64,000 bases of DNA, taken from positions 1 through 64,000 of the forward strand of contig NZ_BMDG01000017.1 in assembly GCF_014635665.1 (NCBI RefSeq), written 5' to 3'. This document shows, piece by piece, positions 26,421-34,813 of the stretch. The notes under the pieces are model-generated. The model had not been told where the DNA came from and searched no databases. It worked only from the letters and a program-made list of their open reading frames with translations. The position numbers were made by a program, and so were the translations under genes. The number at the start of each line of letters is the position of its first letter. The stretch's first letter is position 1. Source of the DNA: Isoptericola cucumis (GTDB lineage Bacteria; Actinomycetota; Actinomycetes; Actinomycetales; Cellulomonadaceae).

Positions 26421-27020
26421 CACCTCACGAGCACGCACCTCTACCAGTCGGACATGCTCCCGCCGGGCCCGGTACTCGTCGTCGGTGGCGCAAACTCCGG
26501 TCGGCAGATCGCGGTCGAGCTCGCCCAGACCAGGCGCCCCGTGCACCTGGCAGAGGGTGCGAGGCTGCGCGAGCTGCCACAACGACCGCTCGGCCGTGAC
26601 CTGTTCTGGTGGCTGACCACCTCCCGCGCCATCGACGCCCCGGTTGCCTCGCGCGTCGGGCATCGCCTGCGCGCGAACGAACCAGTCATCGGCACTCCGC
26701 GTCGTGCCCTGCGTGCCGCGGGCGTGACCTTCCACCCCCGCGCAGAGGGCGTCGCCGGCGACACCGTCGGGTTCGTCGACCGGCACACCGTCCAGCCCAC
26801 CGCCGTCGTGTGGGCCACCGGATACCTCAACGACGACACCTGGATCACCATCCCTGGTGCCCTCGACGAAGCCGGCGCCCTCATCGTCGACGACGGTACG
26901 ACCCCCGTCGCGGGGCTTTACGCCATCGGGCGCTCCTGGCAACGCGACCGCGGCTCTGCGCTGCTCGGCTTCGTCGACCGCGACGCACGACGCCTCGCGG
27001 CCCGTCTCTCCTCTGAATGA
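26421..27020 (+). pseudogene. C-terminal piece of an ArsO-like flavin monooxygenase
   Basis: From HLTSTHLYQSDMLPPGP the frame continues as a second Rossmann region, VLVVGGANSGRQIAVELA, then GRDLFWWLTTS, VVWATGYLNDDTWI and GLYAIGRSWQRDRGSALLGF. This matches the C-terminal half of flavin-dependent oxidoreductases of the ArsO/CzcO group. The N-terminal FAD-binding part is absent; a decayed resolvase occupies its place. An ATG at 26454 could start a 188-residue product, but it would lack the FAD site. Probably a deletion relic of an arsenic-linked oxygenase. Confidence 0.7.
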
Positions 27021-27089
27021 TGAGCCTCGATCTGCTGGCCTCCTTCACGGTTGCTCGCTGATCGTGGTCGGGTATCCCATCGATGACCA

Positions 27090-27115
27090 GGCGTCGGCAG
27101 GCTGCCGCCGACGCC
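27090..27115. terminator. hairpin between the monooxygenase relic and the integrase
   Basis: GGCGTCGGC (27090-27098) pairs with GCCGACGCC (27107-27115) around 8 nt. It can stop transcription from either side and lies 26 bp beyond the integrase stop. Confidence 0.55.
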
Positions 27116-27140
27116 GATCAACGAGAACCGTGACATCAGG

Positions 27141-28430
27141 TCAGACGGCGCGCAGGTGCTGTCCTTTCGCGGGCTTCCTCGTCTCCTGCTCGCCTACTCG
27201 AGCGGTGCCGAGGGAGGACCGGACGAGGCGCTCGAGAGTGTGTCGCACGTCCGGCGCCATCGGGGCGCGCGCGATGTAGTGCGTCCGTGTGATGCCGGTG
27301 AGCTTGTGCCCGAGCACGAGGCCGGCGATCTCTTGCCCGTGCTCCTCGTCGATCGCCGTCGCGGCAGTCGACCGGAGCTTGTGGAAGCTCACACGGTGCT
27401 TCTGCAACGCCCCGCCGGAGAGCTCGACCACCCGGTCGAGGACCTTGGCGGCGTTGCCGGTGTTCCACGGCGTGCCGTTGCGGGTGGGGAACACCCAGTC
27501 CGTCGGCTTCCACCACGCTGGCCGGATCCCCTCGATCGCGTCGACCACGGACGGCGGCAAGAGGAGCGTCCGGTTGCTTGACTCGGTCTTCGGCACGTCC
27601 TGGCGCAGCACGCCCTTCCCTTTGAGCTCTACCTGGGTGCCGGAGATCGTGACCGTCGGGTCATGGCCGTCAAGGTCGAGGTCGCTCCAGCGCAGCGCGC
27701 CGGCCTCCCCCACACGCATCCCGGTGCCGAGCAGGATCACGATCAAAGCGTCGAGGTTTCGCACCGTCGTGTGCGCTGCCTGCATGTTCGGCGACGTCGT
27801 GAGGATGCTGCGGATCGCCCGCAGTTCCTCGGGCTTGAGCACGATCGGCCGAGGGTCGGTGCGGTTGATCGAGTCGACTCCCGCCATCGGGTCGGTGACC
27901 AGGAGCCCGAGCCGGACGGCACCGTGGAACGCCTTGCGCAACACGATGCGGATCTCGGCGGCGCGCCCGCGGGACTCCTCCGCCTGTTCGAACAACCAGG
28001 TCTCCAGCGCCAGGGTCGTCGCCTCGTTGAGCCTGAGGTCGCCGATACCACCCGGGCGCGCGCGGATGTTCCGCACCGCGCGCACCGAGTGCACCATTGA
28101 CTGGGGTCTCGGGGGCTTGCTTCCCCGGCGCTCGGCCGCGTCCGAGCGGGTCCAGTACGCGCTCGACTCGGCGAGCGCTCGGTCGAGCCACCTTTCGCAC
28201 AGTTCGCCGACAGTCGTCACGGATGCGATCTGCGCGGTCCCGGTGAGCGTGTCGAGCTTGTCTCGCAGGTCGCTGGTGGCTTTGGTCTTCGTGGGCCCGA
28301 CGGCGGAGGCCCAGTGGTATGCCCCGAGCGCGTCGCGGTAGCGCACGCGTGCGCGCCACCGGTTCGTGCCGTCGATCCGCTTGGTGTTGATGTCGCCGGC
28401 CTCCCCGAGGCCGAGCCGGGCACGAGCCAT
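27141..28430 (-). CDS. int: tyrosine recombinase / integrase
   Basis: A 429-residue phage-type integrase. It has an N-terminal arm-binding region, a SAM-like core-binding domain (about residues 65-180), and a catalytic domain with LGTGMRVGEAGALRW (Arg), HKLRSTAATAI (His-x-x-Arg), LVLGHKLTGITRTHYI (His and the Tyr nucleophile). All catalytic residues are present, so it could be active. It is coupled to an excisionase gene (stop and start share one base), the usual order in actinobacterial integrative elements. It marks the right side of the accessory island. Confidence 0.95.
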   Translation of the reverse strand: MARARLGLGEAGDINTKRIDGTNRWRARVRYRDALGAYHWASAVGPTKTKATSDLRDKLDTLTGTAQIASVTTVGELCERWLDRALAESSAYWTRSDAAERRGSKPPRPQSMVHSVRAVRNIRARPGGIGDLRLNEATTLALETWLFEQAEESRGRAAEIRIVLRKAFHGAVRLGLLVTDPMAGVDSINRTDPRPIVLKPEELRAIRSILTTSPNMQAAHTTVRNLDALIVILLGTGMRVGEAGALRWSDLDLDGHDPTVTISGTQVELKGKGVLRQDVPKTESSNRTLLLPPSVVDAIEGIRPAWWKPTDWVFPTRNGTPWNTGNAAKVLDRVVELSGGALQKHRVSFHKLRSTAATAIDEEHGQEIAGLVLGHKLTGITRTHYIARAPMAPDVRHTLERLVRSSLGTARVGEQETRKPAKGQHLRAV

Positions 28431-28681
28431 CAGGCCACCACCCTCGACTCACTCCACGCGAGGAGGTCGCGCGGGTCGTACAGCACGTGCCTGCCGTGGA
28501 GCCGGTAGCGCGGGCCGATGCCCTCGAACCCGGCGCGTCGCCACTTCTCCAGGGTGTGTACCGAGACCCCGAGCGTCTCGGCAGCCTGCTCCGGGGTGAA
28601 GTACCCCGTCGCCGGTAGCGTCGTGTGCTGGGGCGCCGTGTGCTGGGGCGTCGTGTGCGTGGTGTGCGTCGTCGTCTTCAT
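28430..28681 (-). CDS. xis: excisionase-like helix-turn-helix protein
   Basis: An 83-residue protein with a Thr/His-rich N-terminal repeat (TTHTTHTTPQHTAPQHTT) and a MerR-type helix-turn-helix: GYFTPEQAAETLGVSVHTLEKWRRAGF, then a wing YRLHGRHVLYDPRDLLAW. This is the common form of directionality factors next to integrases. The ATG at 28681 is chosen because upstream residues of the longer frame look non-coding. Its stop overlaps the int start by one base. Confidence 0.85.
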   Translation of the reverse strand: MKTTTHTTHTTPQHTAPQHTTLPATGYFTPEQAAETLGVSVHTLEKWRRAGFEGIGPRYRLHGRHVLYDPRDLLAWSESRVVA

Positions 28682-28930
28682 GCCCCGCAGGTGTGCGCCG
28701 CACACCTGCCGGACAGGGAGAGAGCCGCATCCACGCGGCGCCAGCCGTCCGACGCGGCGCCTGCAATTCGTGCGCATGGTGAGCCGTCCTGGCCTCGCGG
28801 ACGACGTCCGCGCAGGTCACCTGCCCGATACCCGAGAACGAAGTACTTTTCCGTGTGAGCGCCCGGGTGGTCGCACCGAGCAGCGGCGCGCCGGCGGCCA
28901 CCGCGTGGCTGGCCGGGACAGGCTGGGTCG

Positions 28931-29284
28931 TCAGGTCGGGGCGCCCTCTCGCGACGCTTGCGCCAGCCGCACGACGAGGTCGTCCGGGATCGGCCTGCTC
29001 GGCGTGAAGGTGATGCCGGTCTTGGTGGCCTTGAGCCCCGCGGCGGCGATCTCGTCGGCGTGCCCGGAGACGGCGCCGGGGAGGACGTACAGCCCGCACT
29101 GCTTGCTGAAGGCCGCGTAGCTCGCGACCACCGAGCCGCCGATCGCGAACCCCGGCATGTGGTACGCCACGATCTCGTCCGCCTCCGGCAGGGCGCGGGC
29201 AAGAAGGGTGCGCAGACGGTTCAGCGCGGGCTGGAACTTCTCCGGTGCCGCAGCGATGTAGGCGTCGTGGTCGTCTGTCGTCAT
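28931..29284 (-). CDS. DUF1801 family protein
   Basis: A 117-residue protein with MTTDDHDAYIAAAPEKFQPALNRLR at the start and the family motifs EADEIVAYHMPGFAI and GLYVLPGAVS. The fold is YdhG/iron-chaperone-like, of unknown function. The ATG at 29284 follows GGAGCGAGG. A longer start at 29347 would add 21 residues with no family support. It appears to be the first gene outside the accessory island. Confidence 0.88.
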   Translation of the reverse strand: MTTDDHDAYIAAAPEKFQPALNRLRTLLARALPEADEIVAYHMPGFAIGGSVVASYAAFSKQCGLYVLPGAVSGHADEIAAAGLKATKTGITFTPSRPIPDDLVVRLAQASREGAPT

Positions 29285-29454
29285 GGCCGTGCCTCGCTCC
29301 CGGTCCCCCGTCATGGCTGCTCGCTGACCAACCCTAGTCAGTCCCACCCGTGACCGGGACTGCTGCGCGGAGACACCTCTGCCGCGTCATCGATCGGAGG
29401 GCGGTTCCTGGCTTGGCGGTGCGCTCGAGCGCCACGGTCCGGGAGGATGCGGTC

Positions 29455-30105
29455 ATGACCTCGCACCCACGCCCCGACCACGACGACGCCCGACCGACGC
29501 TGACGGTGGACCGCTACCGGCCCGGCGACCGCGACGCCCTGTACGACGTCTGCCTGCGCACCGGCGACTCGGGCGAGGACGCCTCCGCCGTCTACGCCGA
29601 CGGCGACCTCCTCGGCCACCTCTACCTCGGCGCGTACCTGGCGCTGGAGCCCGAGCTGGCCCGTGTGCTGCGTCGCTCGGACGGCGTCGCCGTCGGCTAC
29701 TGCGTGGCGACCGCGAGCACGCCCGACTTCGAGCGCCGGTGCGAGGAGAGCTGGTGGCCCCCGCTGCGCGACCGCTACGCCCCGCCCGCCGCCGGAGACG
29801 AGTCGCCGGACGCCCGCCTGGTGCGCGCGATCCACGCCCCCTCGCGCTCCGACGCCGCGTGGTTGGCGCAGTATCCCGCGCACCTGCACGTCGACCTGCT
29901 GCCCGAGGCGCAGGGGGGCGGCAGCGGCCGCCGCGTGCTCGAGGCCGTCCTGGACGCCGTCGGCGACACCGGCGCTCCGGGGATCCACCTCGGCGTCGGC
30001 GGGCGCAACGTGCGTGCGATCGGGTTCTACGAGCACCTGGGCTTCCGCACCGTGGAGCACCAGCCCTGGGGCCTGACGATGGGCATGCGCCTGCCCCGTC
30101 GCTGA
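29455..30105 (+). CDS. GNAT acetyltransferase (first gene of the amino-sugar cluster)
   Basis: A 216-residue GNAT protein. The N-terminal half has RYRPGDRDALYDVCLRTGDSG and an HLYLGAYLALEP segment, as seen in acetyltransferases related to the domain attached to O-GlcNAcases. The acetyl-CoA site is DLLPEAQGGGSGRRVL, followed by GVGGRNVRAIGFYEHLGFR. The ATG at 29455 follows GGGAGGA. It is 115 bp upstream of the NamZ gene, with a separate promoter between. A role in amino-sugar metabolism is inferred from similarity and position. Confidence 0.85.
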   Translation: MTSHPRPDHDDARPTLTVDRYRPGDRDALYDVCLRTGDSGEDASAVYADGDLLGHLYLGAYLALEPELARVLRRSDGVAVGYCVATASTPDFERRCEESWWPPLRDRYAPPAAGDESPDARLVRAIHAPSRSDAAWLAQYPAHLHVDLLPEAQGGGSGRRVLEAVLDAVGDTGAPGIHLGVGGRNVRAIGFYEHLGFRTVEHQPWGLTMGMRLPRR

Positions 30106-30150
30106 GCGTCTCCCCTCCTCACACGGCCTGCCACCCGATCGAACCGGTTC

Positions 30151-30190
30151 GCGAAATTTATTGACGCGGACAAGCATCTGTTCGTAACTT
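30151..30190 (+). promoter_or_regulatory. promoter and possible operator of the NamZ-ABC operon
   Basis: TTGACG (30161-30166) and TAACTT (30185-30190) with an 18-bp spacer form a good housekeeping promoter 30 bp before the NamZ start. The AT-rich strings AATTTATTG and AACTTATTG flank the region as a direct repeat, unusual in this GC-rich DNA and possibly a regulator site. The NamZ GTG is preceded by GAGAGGAG. Confidence 0.7.
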
Positions 30191-30220
30191 ATTGGCACAC
30201 CGGTGTGAGAGGAGTCACTC

Positions 30221-31408
30221 GTGACCACGGCAACGCCGCCGCGGACCGGACTGACCAGGGTCGTCGACGACCCCGGGCTGCTCGGCAAGGAACCCGTCGC
30301 ACTGTGCGCGAACTACACCGCCGTCACCGCGGACCTCGAGCGCGGGGTCGACGCGCTCCTGGCCGCCGGCGTCCCGGTCACCTCGCTGCTCACTCCCGAG
30401 CACGGGTACTGGGGCGCCGCCCAGGCGGGCCTCAGCGACGGCGACGGCGTCGACGCCCCCACCCGCCTGCCCGTGCTCGACACCTACCGCGTCGCCGGCG
30501 CCGACCTCGACGCGCTCCTCGGGCGGTCCGGCGCCGACCACGTCGTCGTCGACCTCCAGGACGTCGGCACCCGGTTCTACACCTACATGTGGACGCTGTA
30601 CGACCTGCTGTGCGCCGCCGCCCGGACCGGGCGGCGCCTCACCGTGCTGGACCGGCCGAACCCGCTCGGCCGCCGGCGGGCCGGGCCCGGACTCGACCCC
30701 GCCTGCGCGAGCTTCGTGGGCCGGGAGTCCGTTCCGCTCCAGCACGGGCTGACGCTGGGCGAGCTGGCGCGCTGGTTCAACGCCGTGCACGTGCCGGCCG
30801 TCGCCGGGCGCGGCGCCGACCTCGCCGTCGTCGAGCTCGACGGCTGGGACGGGGGCCGGCGAGCCGACGACGAGCCGTGGGTCATGCCGTCCCCGAACCT
30901 GCCCACGCTCGACTCCGCCGTCCTCTACCCCGCCACCGGGCTCGTCGAGGGCACCACGCTGTCCGAAGGACGCGGCACCACGCGCCCGTTCGAGCTCCTC
31001 GGGGCGGGCTGGACCGACGGACGGCTCGCGGCCGCGCTGCGCGAGCGGCAGCTGCCGGGCGTCGTAGTGCGGGAGGCCGTGTTCCGCCCCATGTTCTCCG
31101 CGTGGGCCGGCGAGACCGTCCACGGCGTCCAGCTCCACCTCACGGACTCGGGCGACTTCGACCCGCTCGCGACGGGGTTCGCCCTGCTGCGCACCGTCGC
31201 CGACCTCTACCCGGACCGGGCCCTGTGGCGCGACCGGTCCGAGGGCCGCCCCCCGTTCGTCGACCTCCTGTGGGGGTCGCCGTCGCTGCGCGAGGGCATC
31301 GACTCCCGCGCCACGCTCGCGGAGATCCTGCGGGCCGCGCCCGACACGCCCGCGATCCCGCCGGGCACGGTCCTCTACCCGAACCACCCTGCGGAGGTTC
31401 CTGCGTGA
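30221..31408 (+). CDS. namZ: NamZ-type exo-beta-N-acetylmuramidase (DUF1343), no signal peptide
   Basis: A 395-residue DUF1343 protein. Conserved blocks are LLTPEHGYWG (Glu-containing PEHG), DLQDVGTRFYTYMWTLYDLL, VLDRPNPLG, GRESVPLQHGLTLGELARWFN and PSPNLPTLDSAVLYPATGLVEGTTLSEGRGTTRPFE. Characterised NamZ enzymes release MurNAc from the non-reducing end of peptidoglycan chains. This one starts directly with MTTATPPRTGL and has no signal sequence, so it should act in the cytoplasm on imported fragments. The genes behind it overlap in turn and end in an oligopeptide-type ABC transporter. Substrate is inferred. Confidence 0.9.
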   Translation: MTTATPPRTGLTRVVDDPGLLGKEPVALCANYTAVTADLERGVDALLAAGVPVTSLLTPEHGYWGAAQAGLSDGDGVDAPTRLPVLDTYRVAGADLDALLGRSGADHVVVDLQDVGTRFYTYMWTLYDLLCAAARTGRRLTVLDRPNPLGRRRAGPGLDPACASFVGRESVPLQHGLTLGELARWFNAVHVPAVAGRGADLAVVELDGWDGGRRADDEPWVMPSPNLPTLDSAVLYPATGLVEGTTLSEGRGTTRPFELLGAGWTDGRLAAALRERQLPGVVVREAVFRPMFSAWAGETVHGVQLHLTDSGDFDPLATGFALLRTVADLYPDRALWRDRSEGRPPFVDLLWGSPSLREGIDSRATLAEILRAAPDTPAIPPGTVLYPNHPAEVPA

Positions 31409-32103
31409 CACCCCAGACAGTCCTGGCCGTCGGCGCCCACATCGGCGACATGGACCTCGCGGCCGGCCCCGTCCTCGCCCAGAACGTGCTCGACGGCGGC
31501 ACGTCCGTGCTCGTCGCTCTCACCCCCGGCGAGCGCGGCCACCCGCGCCTCGACGCCGAGCGCTACAAGGCGCAGAAGATCGCCGAGGCCGAGGCGTTCG
31601 CCGACGGCATCGGCGCCCGGGTCGTCGTCTTCGACGACCTCTCCGACGGTTTCCTGCCCGCCGACGACGCCGTCGCCGACCGGCTCACCATGCTGGTGCG
31701 GGACGTGCGCCCCGACCTGATGCTCGCCCACTGGCCGCGCAGCATGCACTCGGACCACACCAACGCCTCGACGGTCGCCGAGCGGGCACGGTTCCTGGCC
31801 GGCCTGCCGGGCCACCGGGAGGATGACCGCCCGCGTCACGGGGTCGCGCGGTTCCTCTACACCGAGAACTGGGAGGACGCCCCGGGCTTCGAGGCGGACA
31901 CCTTCGTCGAGATCTCGCCCGAGGCGCAGGCGCGCTGGACGGACGCGATCAGCGGCCAGGCGTTCGCCCGGGGCGAGACGTACGGGTTCCGCTACATCGA
32001 CTACTACTCGGCGCAGATGGTCACGCGAGGCTGCCTGGCGGGCGTGCCGCACGCCGTCGCGTTCTCGAGCGGCGACCTCCCGGCGCTGCGGAGGCTCCCG
32101 TGA
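31405..32103 (+). CDS. PIG-L family deacetylase with a variant metal motif
   Basis: A 232-residue PIG-L/LmbE protein. The usual AHPDDE reads AHIGDMD here, keeping His and Asp but replacing the final Glu by Asp and the Pro-Asp by Ile-Gly. The second motif is MHSDHTNAS. The family removes N-acetyl groups from GlcNAc-type sugars. The GTG start overlaps the namZ stop (GTGA) and its own stop overlaps the next start. Together with NamZ and the GNATs it suggests de- and re-acetylation of amino sugars in the cytoplasm. Activity should be confirmed because of the variant motif. Confidence 0.85.
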   Translation: MTPQTVLAVGAHIGDMDLAAGPVLAQNVLDGGTSVLVALTPGERGHPRLDAERYKAQKIAEAEAFADGIGARVVVFDDLSDGFLPADDAVADRLTMLVRDVRPDLMLAHWPRSMHSDHTNASTVAERARFLAGLPGHREDDRPRHGVARFLYTENWEDAPGFEADTFVEISPEAQARWTDAISGQAFARGETYGFRYIDYYSAQMVTRGCLAGVPHAVAFSSGDLPALRRLP

Positions 32104-33065
32104 CCGTCACCTACCGGGGGCACCGGCCCGGCGACCTCGAGGCCCTCGCCGAGCTCACGGCCGTCGCCATGCCGCGCGACGTCGTGAGCGAGGAGTGGCT
32201 CGCGGAGAACGTGCTCCTCGACGTCAACTTCGACCCGGACGGCCTCGTCGTGGCGGCGGACCAGGAGACCGGGCAGCGGCTCGGCTTCGTCTACGCGGTG
32301 GTCGCCGCCCGCGGCGTCCCCGCCGACCCGGCCGCGGGCTTCCTCACCATCGGGTGCGTCCACCCCGACCATCGCCGTCGTGGCATCGGCACGCGCCTGC
32401 TGAGGCGCGCGACGGAGCACCTCGCCGCACGCGGCGCGACGTCGGTCACCTACGCCGGATACCCGCAGGCCTACTTCCTGCCGGGCCTGGACGTCGACAC
32501 CTATCCCGAGGCCGCCGCCCTGCTCGCCGCCCACGGCTTCGCGACGCGGTACACCGCGGCCGCGATGACGCTCGACCTCGACGCGTACGCCATGCCCGCC
32601 TCGGTGCGGGACCTGGTGCGCGCCCGGACCGACGAGGGGTACCGCCTCGGGGTGGCCACCTACGACGATCTGCCGGACGCCATCGAGTTCGCGTCCCGCC
32701 GGCTCGCGCCGGACTGGGGGCTCGCGATCCGTGACTCCGTCCTGCGGCACGGTCAGGGCCCCGGCCGGGTGCTCCTCGCCCGGGACCCCGCGGGCGACGT
32801 CGTCGGCGTCTCCACCTACGGCGCCTACCGCGGCCTGCGCGAGCGCTTCGGGCCCATCGGCGTCGACGAGTCCCGTCGCGGGACCGGCCTGGGCCGTGCG
32901 CTGCTCCACCTCACCCTCACGCGGATGCGGGCCGAGGGCGCGCACTCCGCCTGGTTCCTGTGGACCGGGGAGGACTCCCCCGCCGGCCACCTGTACCGGT
33001 CCACGGGGTTCGACGTCGTCCGGCGCTTCGAGGTCATGCGCGCGCCGCTCGACGCGCGCCCCTGA
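32100..33065 (+). CDS. tandem-domain GNAT acetyltransferase
   Basis: A 321-residue protein with two GNAT domains. The N-terminal one has GCVHPDHRRRGIGTRLLRRA, a complete acetyl-CoA site. The C-terminal one has GPIGVDESRRGTGLGRALLHLT followed by GHLYRSTGFDVVRRFEVM. The GTG start overlaps the PIG-L stop by 4 bp, so expression is coupled. Acceptor unknown; an imported amino sugar or muropeptide is the natural guess. Confidence 0.87.
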   Translation: MTVTYRGHRPGDLEALAELTAVAMPRDVVSEEWLAENVLLDVNFDPDGLVVAADQETGQRLGFVYAVVAARGVPADPAAGFLTIGCVHPDHRRRGIGTRLLRRATEHLAARGATSVTYAGYPQAYFLPGLDVDTYPEAAALLAAHGFATRYTAAAMTLDLDAYAMPASVRDLVRARTDEGYRLGVATYDDLPDAIEFASRRLAPDWGLAIRDSVLRHGQGPGRVLLARDPAGDVVGVSTYGAYRGLRERFGPIGVDESRRGTGLGRALLHLTLTRMRAEGAHSAWFLWTGEDSPAGHLYRSTGFDVVRRFEVMRAPLDARP

Positions 33066-33144
33066 CCCTCCCCGCGGGAGCCGCCAGCGGCATCCGCCCG
33101 GCACGACGAGCAACCCACGACCAATCCACCCACGAGAGGCCACC

Positions 33145-34806
33145 ATGAGAACGACGACGTTCCCCCGAGCGGCCGCGGTGCTCGCCGCAGCTTCGCTCGC
33201 CCTGGCCGGCTGCAGCGGCGCCGGCGGCGACACCGGTCAGCCCGCACCCGGCGGCGCCCCGGCGGCCCTGTCCGTCCACGCGAACACCGCGAACACCTAC
33301 GAGCGCAACTTCAACCCGTACTCGCCCACCGCCAACCAGGGCACCAAGGGGATGATCTACGAGCCCCTGCTGCTCAACACCCCGATGACCCCCGGGGAGT
33401 CCGTCCCGTGGCTGGCGGAGTCCATGGAGTTCAACGAGGACGGCACAGTCGCGACGTTCACGCTCCGCGAGGGCGTGACGTGGTCCGACGGCGAGGCCTT
33501 CGACGCGGACGACGTCGCGTTCACGTTCAACCTCATGCGCGACAACCCGGCCGCGAACGCGTCGGCCCTGGACCTCGACAAGGCGACCGCCGTCGACGCC
33601 CGCACGGTCGAGGTGGCGTTCAACAGCACGTCGTTCGCCTTCAAGGAGGCGATCGAGAACACCGTCATCGTCCCGGAGCACGTCTTCGCGGACGTCGACC
33701 CCGTCGAGTTCACGAACGAGAAGCCGGTGGGGACGGGCCCCTTCGTCCTCGGCGACTTCTCGCAGCAGCTGTACACGCTGACCAAGAACGACAGGTACTG
33801 GAACGCCGACGAGGTCGAGGTCGGCGAGGTCCGGTACCCGGCGGCGTCCGACCAGACGTTCAACACCTCCCTGCAGGCCGGGGAGCTGGACTGGGCCGGC
33901 GGGTTCGTCGCGAACATCGACCAGATCTTCATCAACCAGGACCCGGAGAACCGCTCGTACTGGTACCCCGGCGACGGCCTCGTCAACCTGCTCGTCAACG
34001 ACCAGAAGGCCCCGTTCGACGACCTCGAGCTGCGCAAGGCCGTCTCCGCCGCCGTCGACCGCGACCAGCTGTCCGAGGTCGCGATGCAGGGGTACACGCC
34101 GCCGGCCCACCCCACGGGACTGCCGCTGCCCGCCTTCGAGGGGGTCATGAGCGACGAGTACGCCGACGCGGCGTTCACGCGGGACGTGGACCGGGCCAAC
34201 CAGCTCCTCGACGACGCCGGCTACGCGAAGGGCCCCGACGGGGTGCGCACGACGCCCGACGGCGAGCGCCTGTCGTTCACCCTGCAGATCCCGTCCGACT
34301 ACGTCGACTGGGTGACGATGTCCCAGCTGTTGTCCGAGCAGCTCAAGGAGGTCGGGATCGAGCTGAAGCCGCAGGGCGTGTCGTTCGACGCCTGGCTGCA
34401 GGCGCGCGGCGCCGGCGCGTTCGAGATGACGATCGCGTCCGTGCCGATGGGGCTGTCCCCGTACACCCTCTACCGGGCCATCATGAGCTCGGAGTACCGG
34501 GAGGACGAGGGGCCGGTCATCGCCAACTACTCGCGCTTCTACGACGAGGAGGCCGACGCGCACCTCAAGGCGTACGCGGCGACCGACGACGAGGCGCAGC
34601 AGCAGGCCGCGCTCGACGGGATGCAGCAGATCATGGTCGACGAGCTGCCGCTCATCCCGCTCCTCCAGTCGCCGAACTGGGCGCAGTTCAACACCGCGAG
34701 CTGGGAGGGCTTCCCCAGCGAGGAGGACCCGTACGCCCTCGGCGCGCCGTACCAGTTCCCCGACAACCTGCTCGTCGTCACCCGCCTGACCCCGGCCGGG
34801 AAGTGA
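33145..34806 (+). CDS. family 5 solute-binding lipoprotein of an oligopeptide-type ABC transporter
   Basis: A 553-residue lipoprotein with signal peptide and lipobox LALAGC at about residues 18-23. The mature chain has the SBP_bac_5 pattern: YEPLLLNTP, FTLREGVTWSDGEAFDADDVAFTFNLM, GTGPFVL and a C-terminal LPLIPLLQSPNW. It captures the imported ligand outside the membrane. Family 5 proteins bind peptides but also oligosaccharides and muropeptides. It follows the GNAT by 79 bp and precedes the permease by 7 bp. Confidence 0.94.
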   Translation: MRTTTFPRAAAVLAAASLALAGCSGAGGDTGQPAPGGAPAALSVHANTANTYERNFNPYSPTANQGTKGMIYEPLLLNTPMTPGESVPWLAESMEFNEDGTVATFTLREGVTWSDGEAFDADDVAFTFNLMRDNPAANASALDLDKATAVDARTVEVAFNSTSFAFKEAIENTVIVPEHVFADVDPVEFTNEKPVGTGPFVLGDFSQQLYTLTKNDRYWNADEVEVGEVRYPAASDQTFNTSLQAGELDWAGGFVANIDQIFINQDPENRSYWYPGDGLVNLLVNDQKAPFDDLELRKAVSAAVDRDQLSEVAMQGYTPPAHPTGLPLPAFEGVMSDEYADAAFTRDVDRANQLLDDAGYAKGPDGVRTTPDGERLSFTLQIPSDYVDWVTMSQLLSEQLKEVGIELKPQGVSFDAWLQARGAGAFEMTIASVPMGLSPYTLYRAIMSSEYREDEGPVIANYSRFYDEEADAHLKAYAATDDEAQQQAALDGMQQIMVDELPLIPLLQSPNWAQFNTASWEGFPSEEDPYALGAPYQFPDNLLVVTRLTPAGK

Positions 34807-34813
34807 CCACGGC

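Noticed and set aside
28682-28930. Possible tRNA attachment site next to the integrase
   Set aside because: I searched by eye for a T-arm and cloverleaf and found none. The stretch holds only an AT-rich spot that may be the xis promoter.
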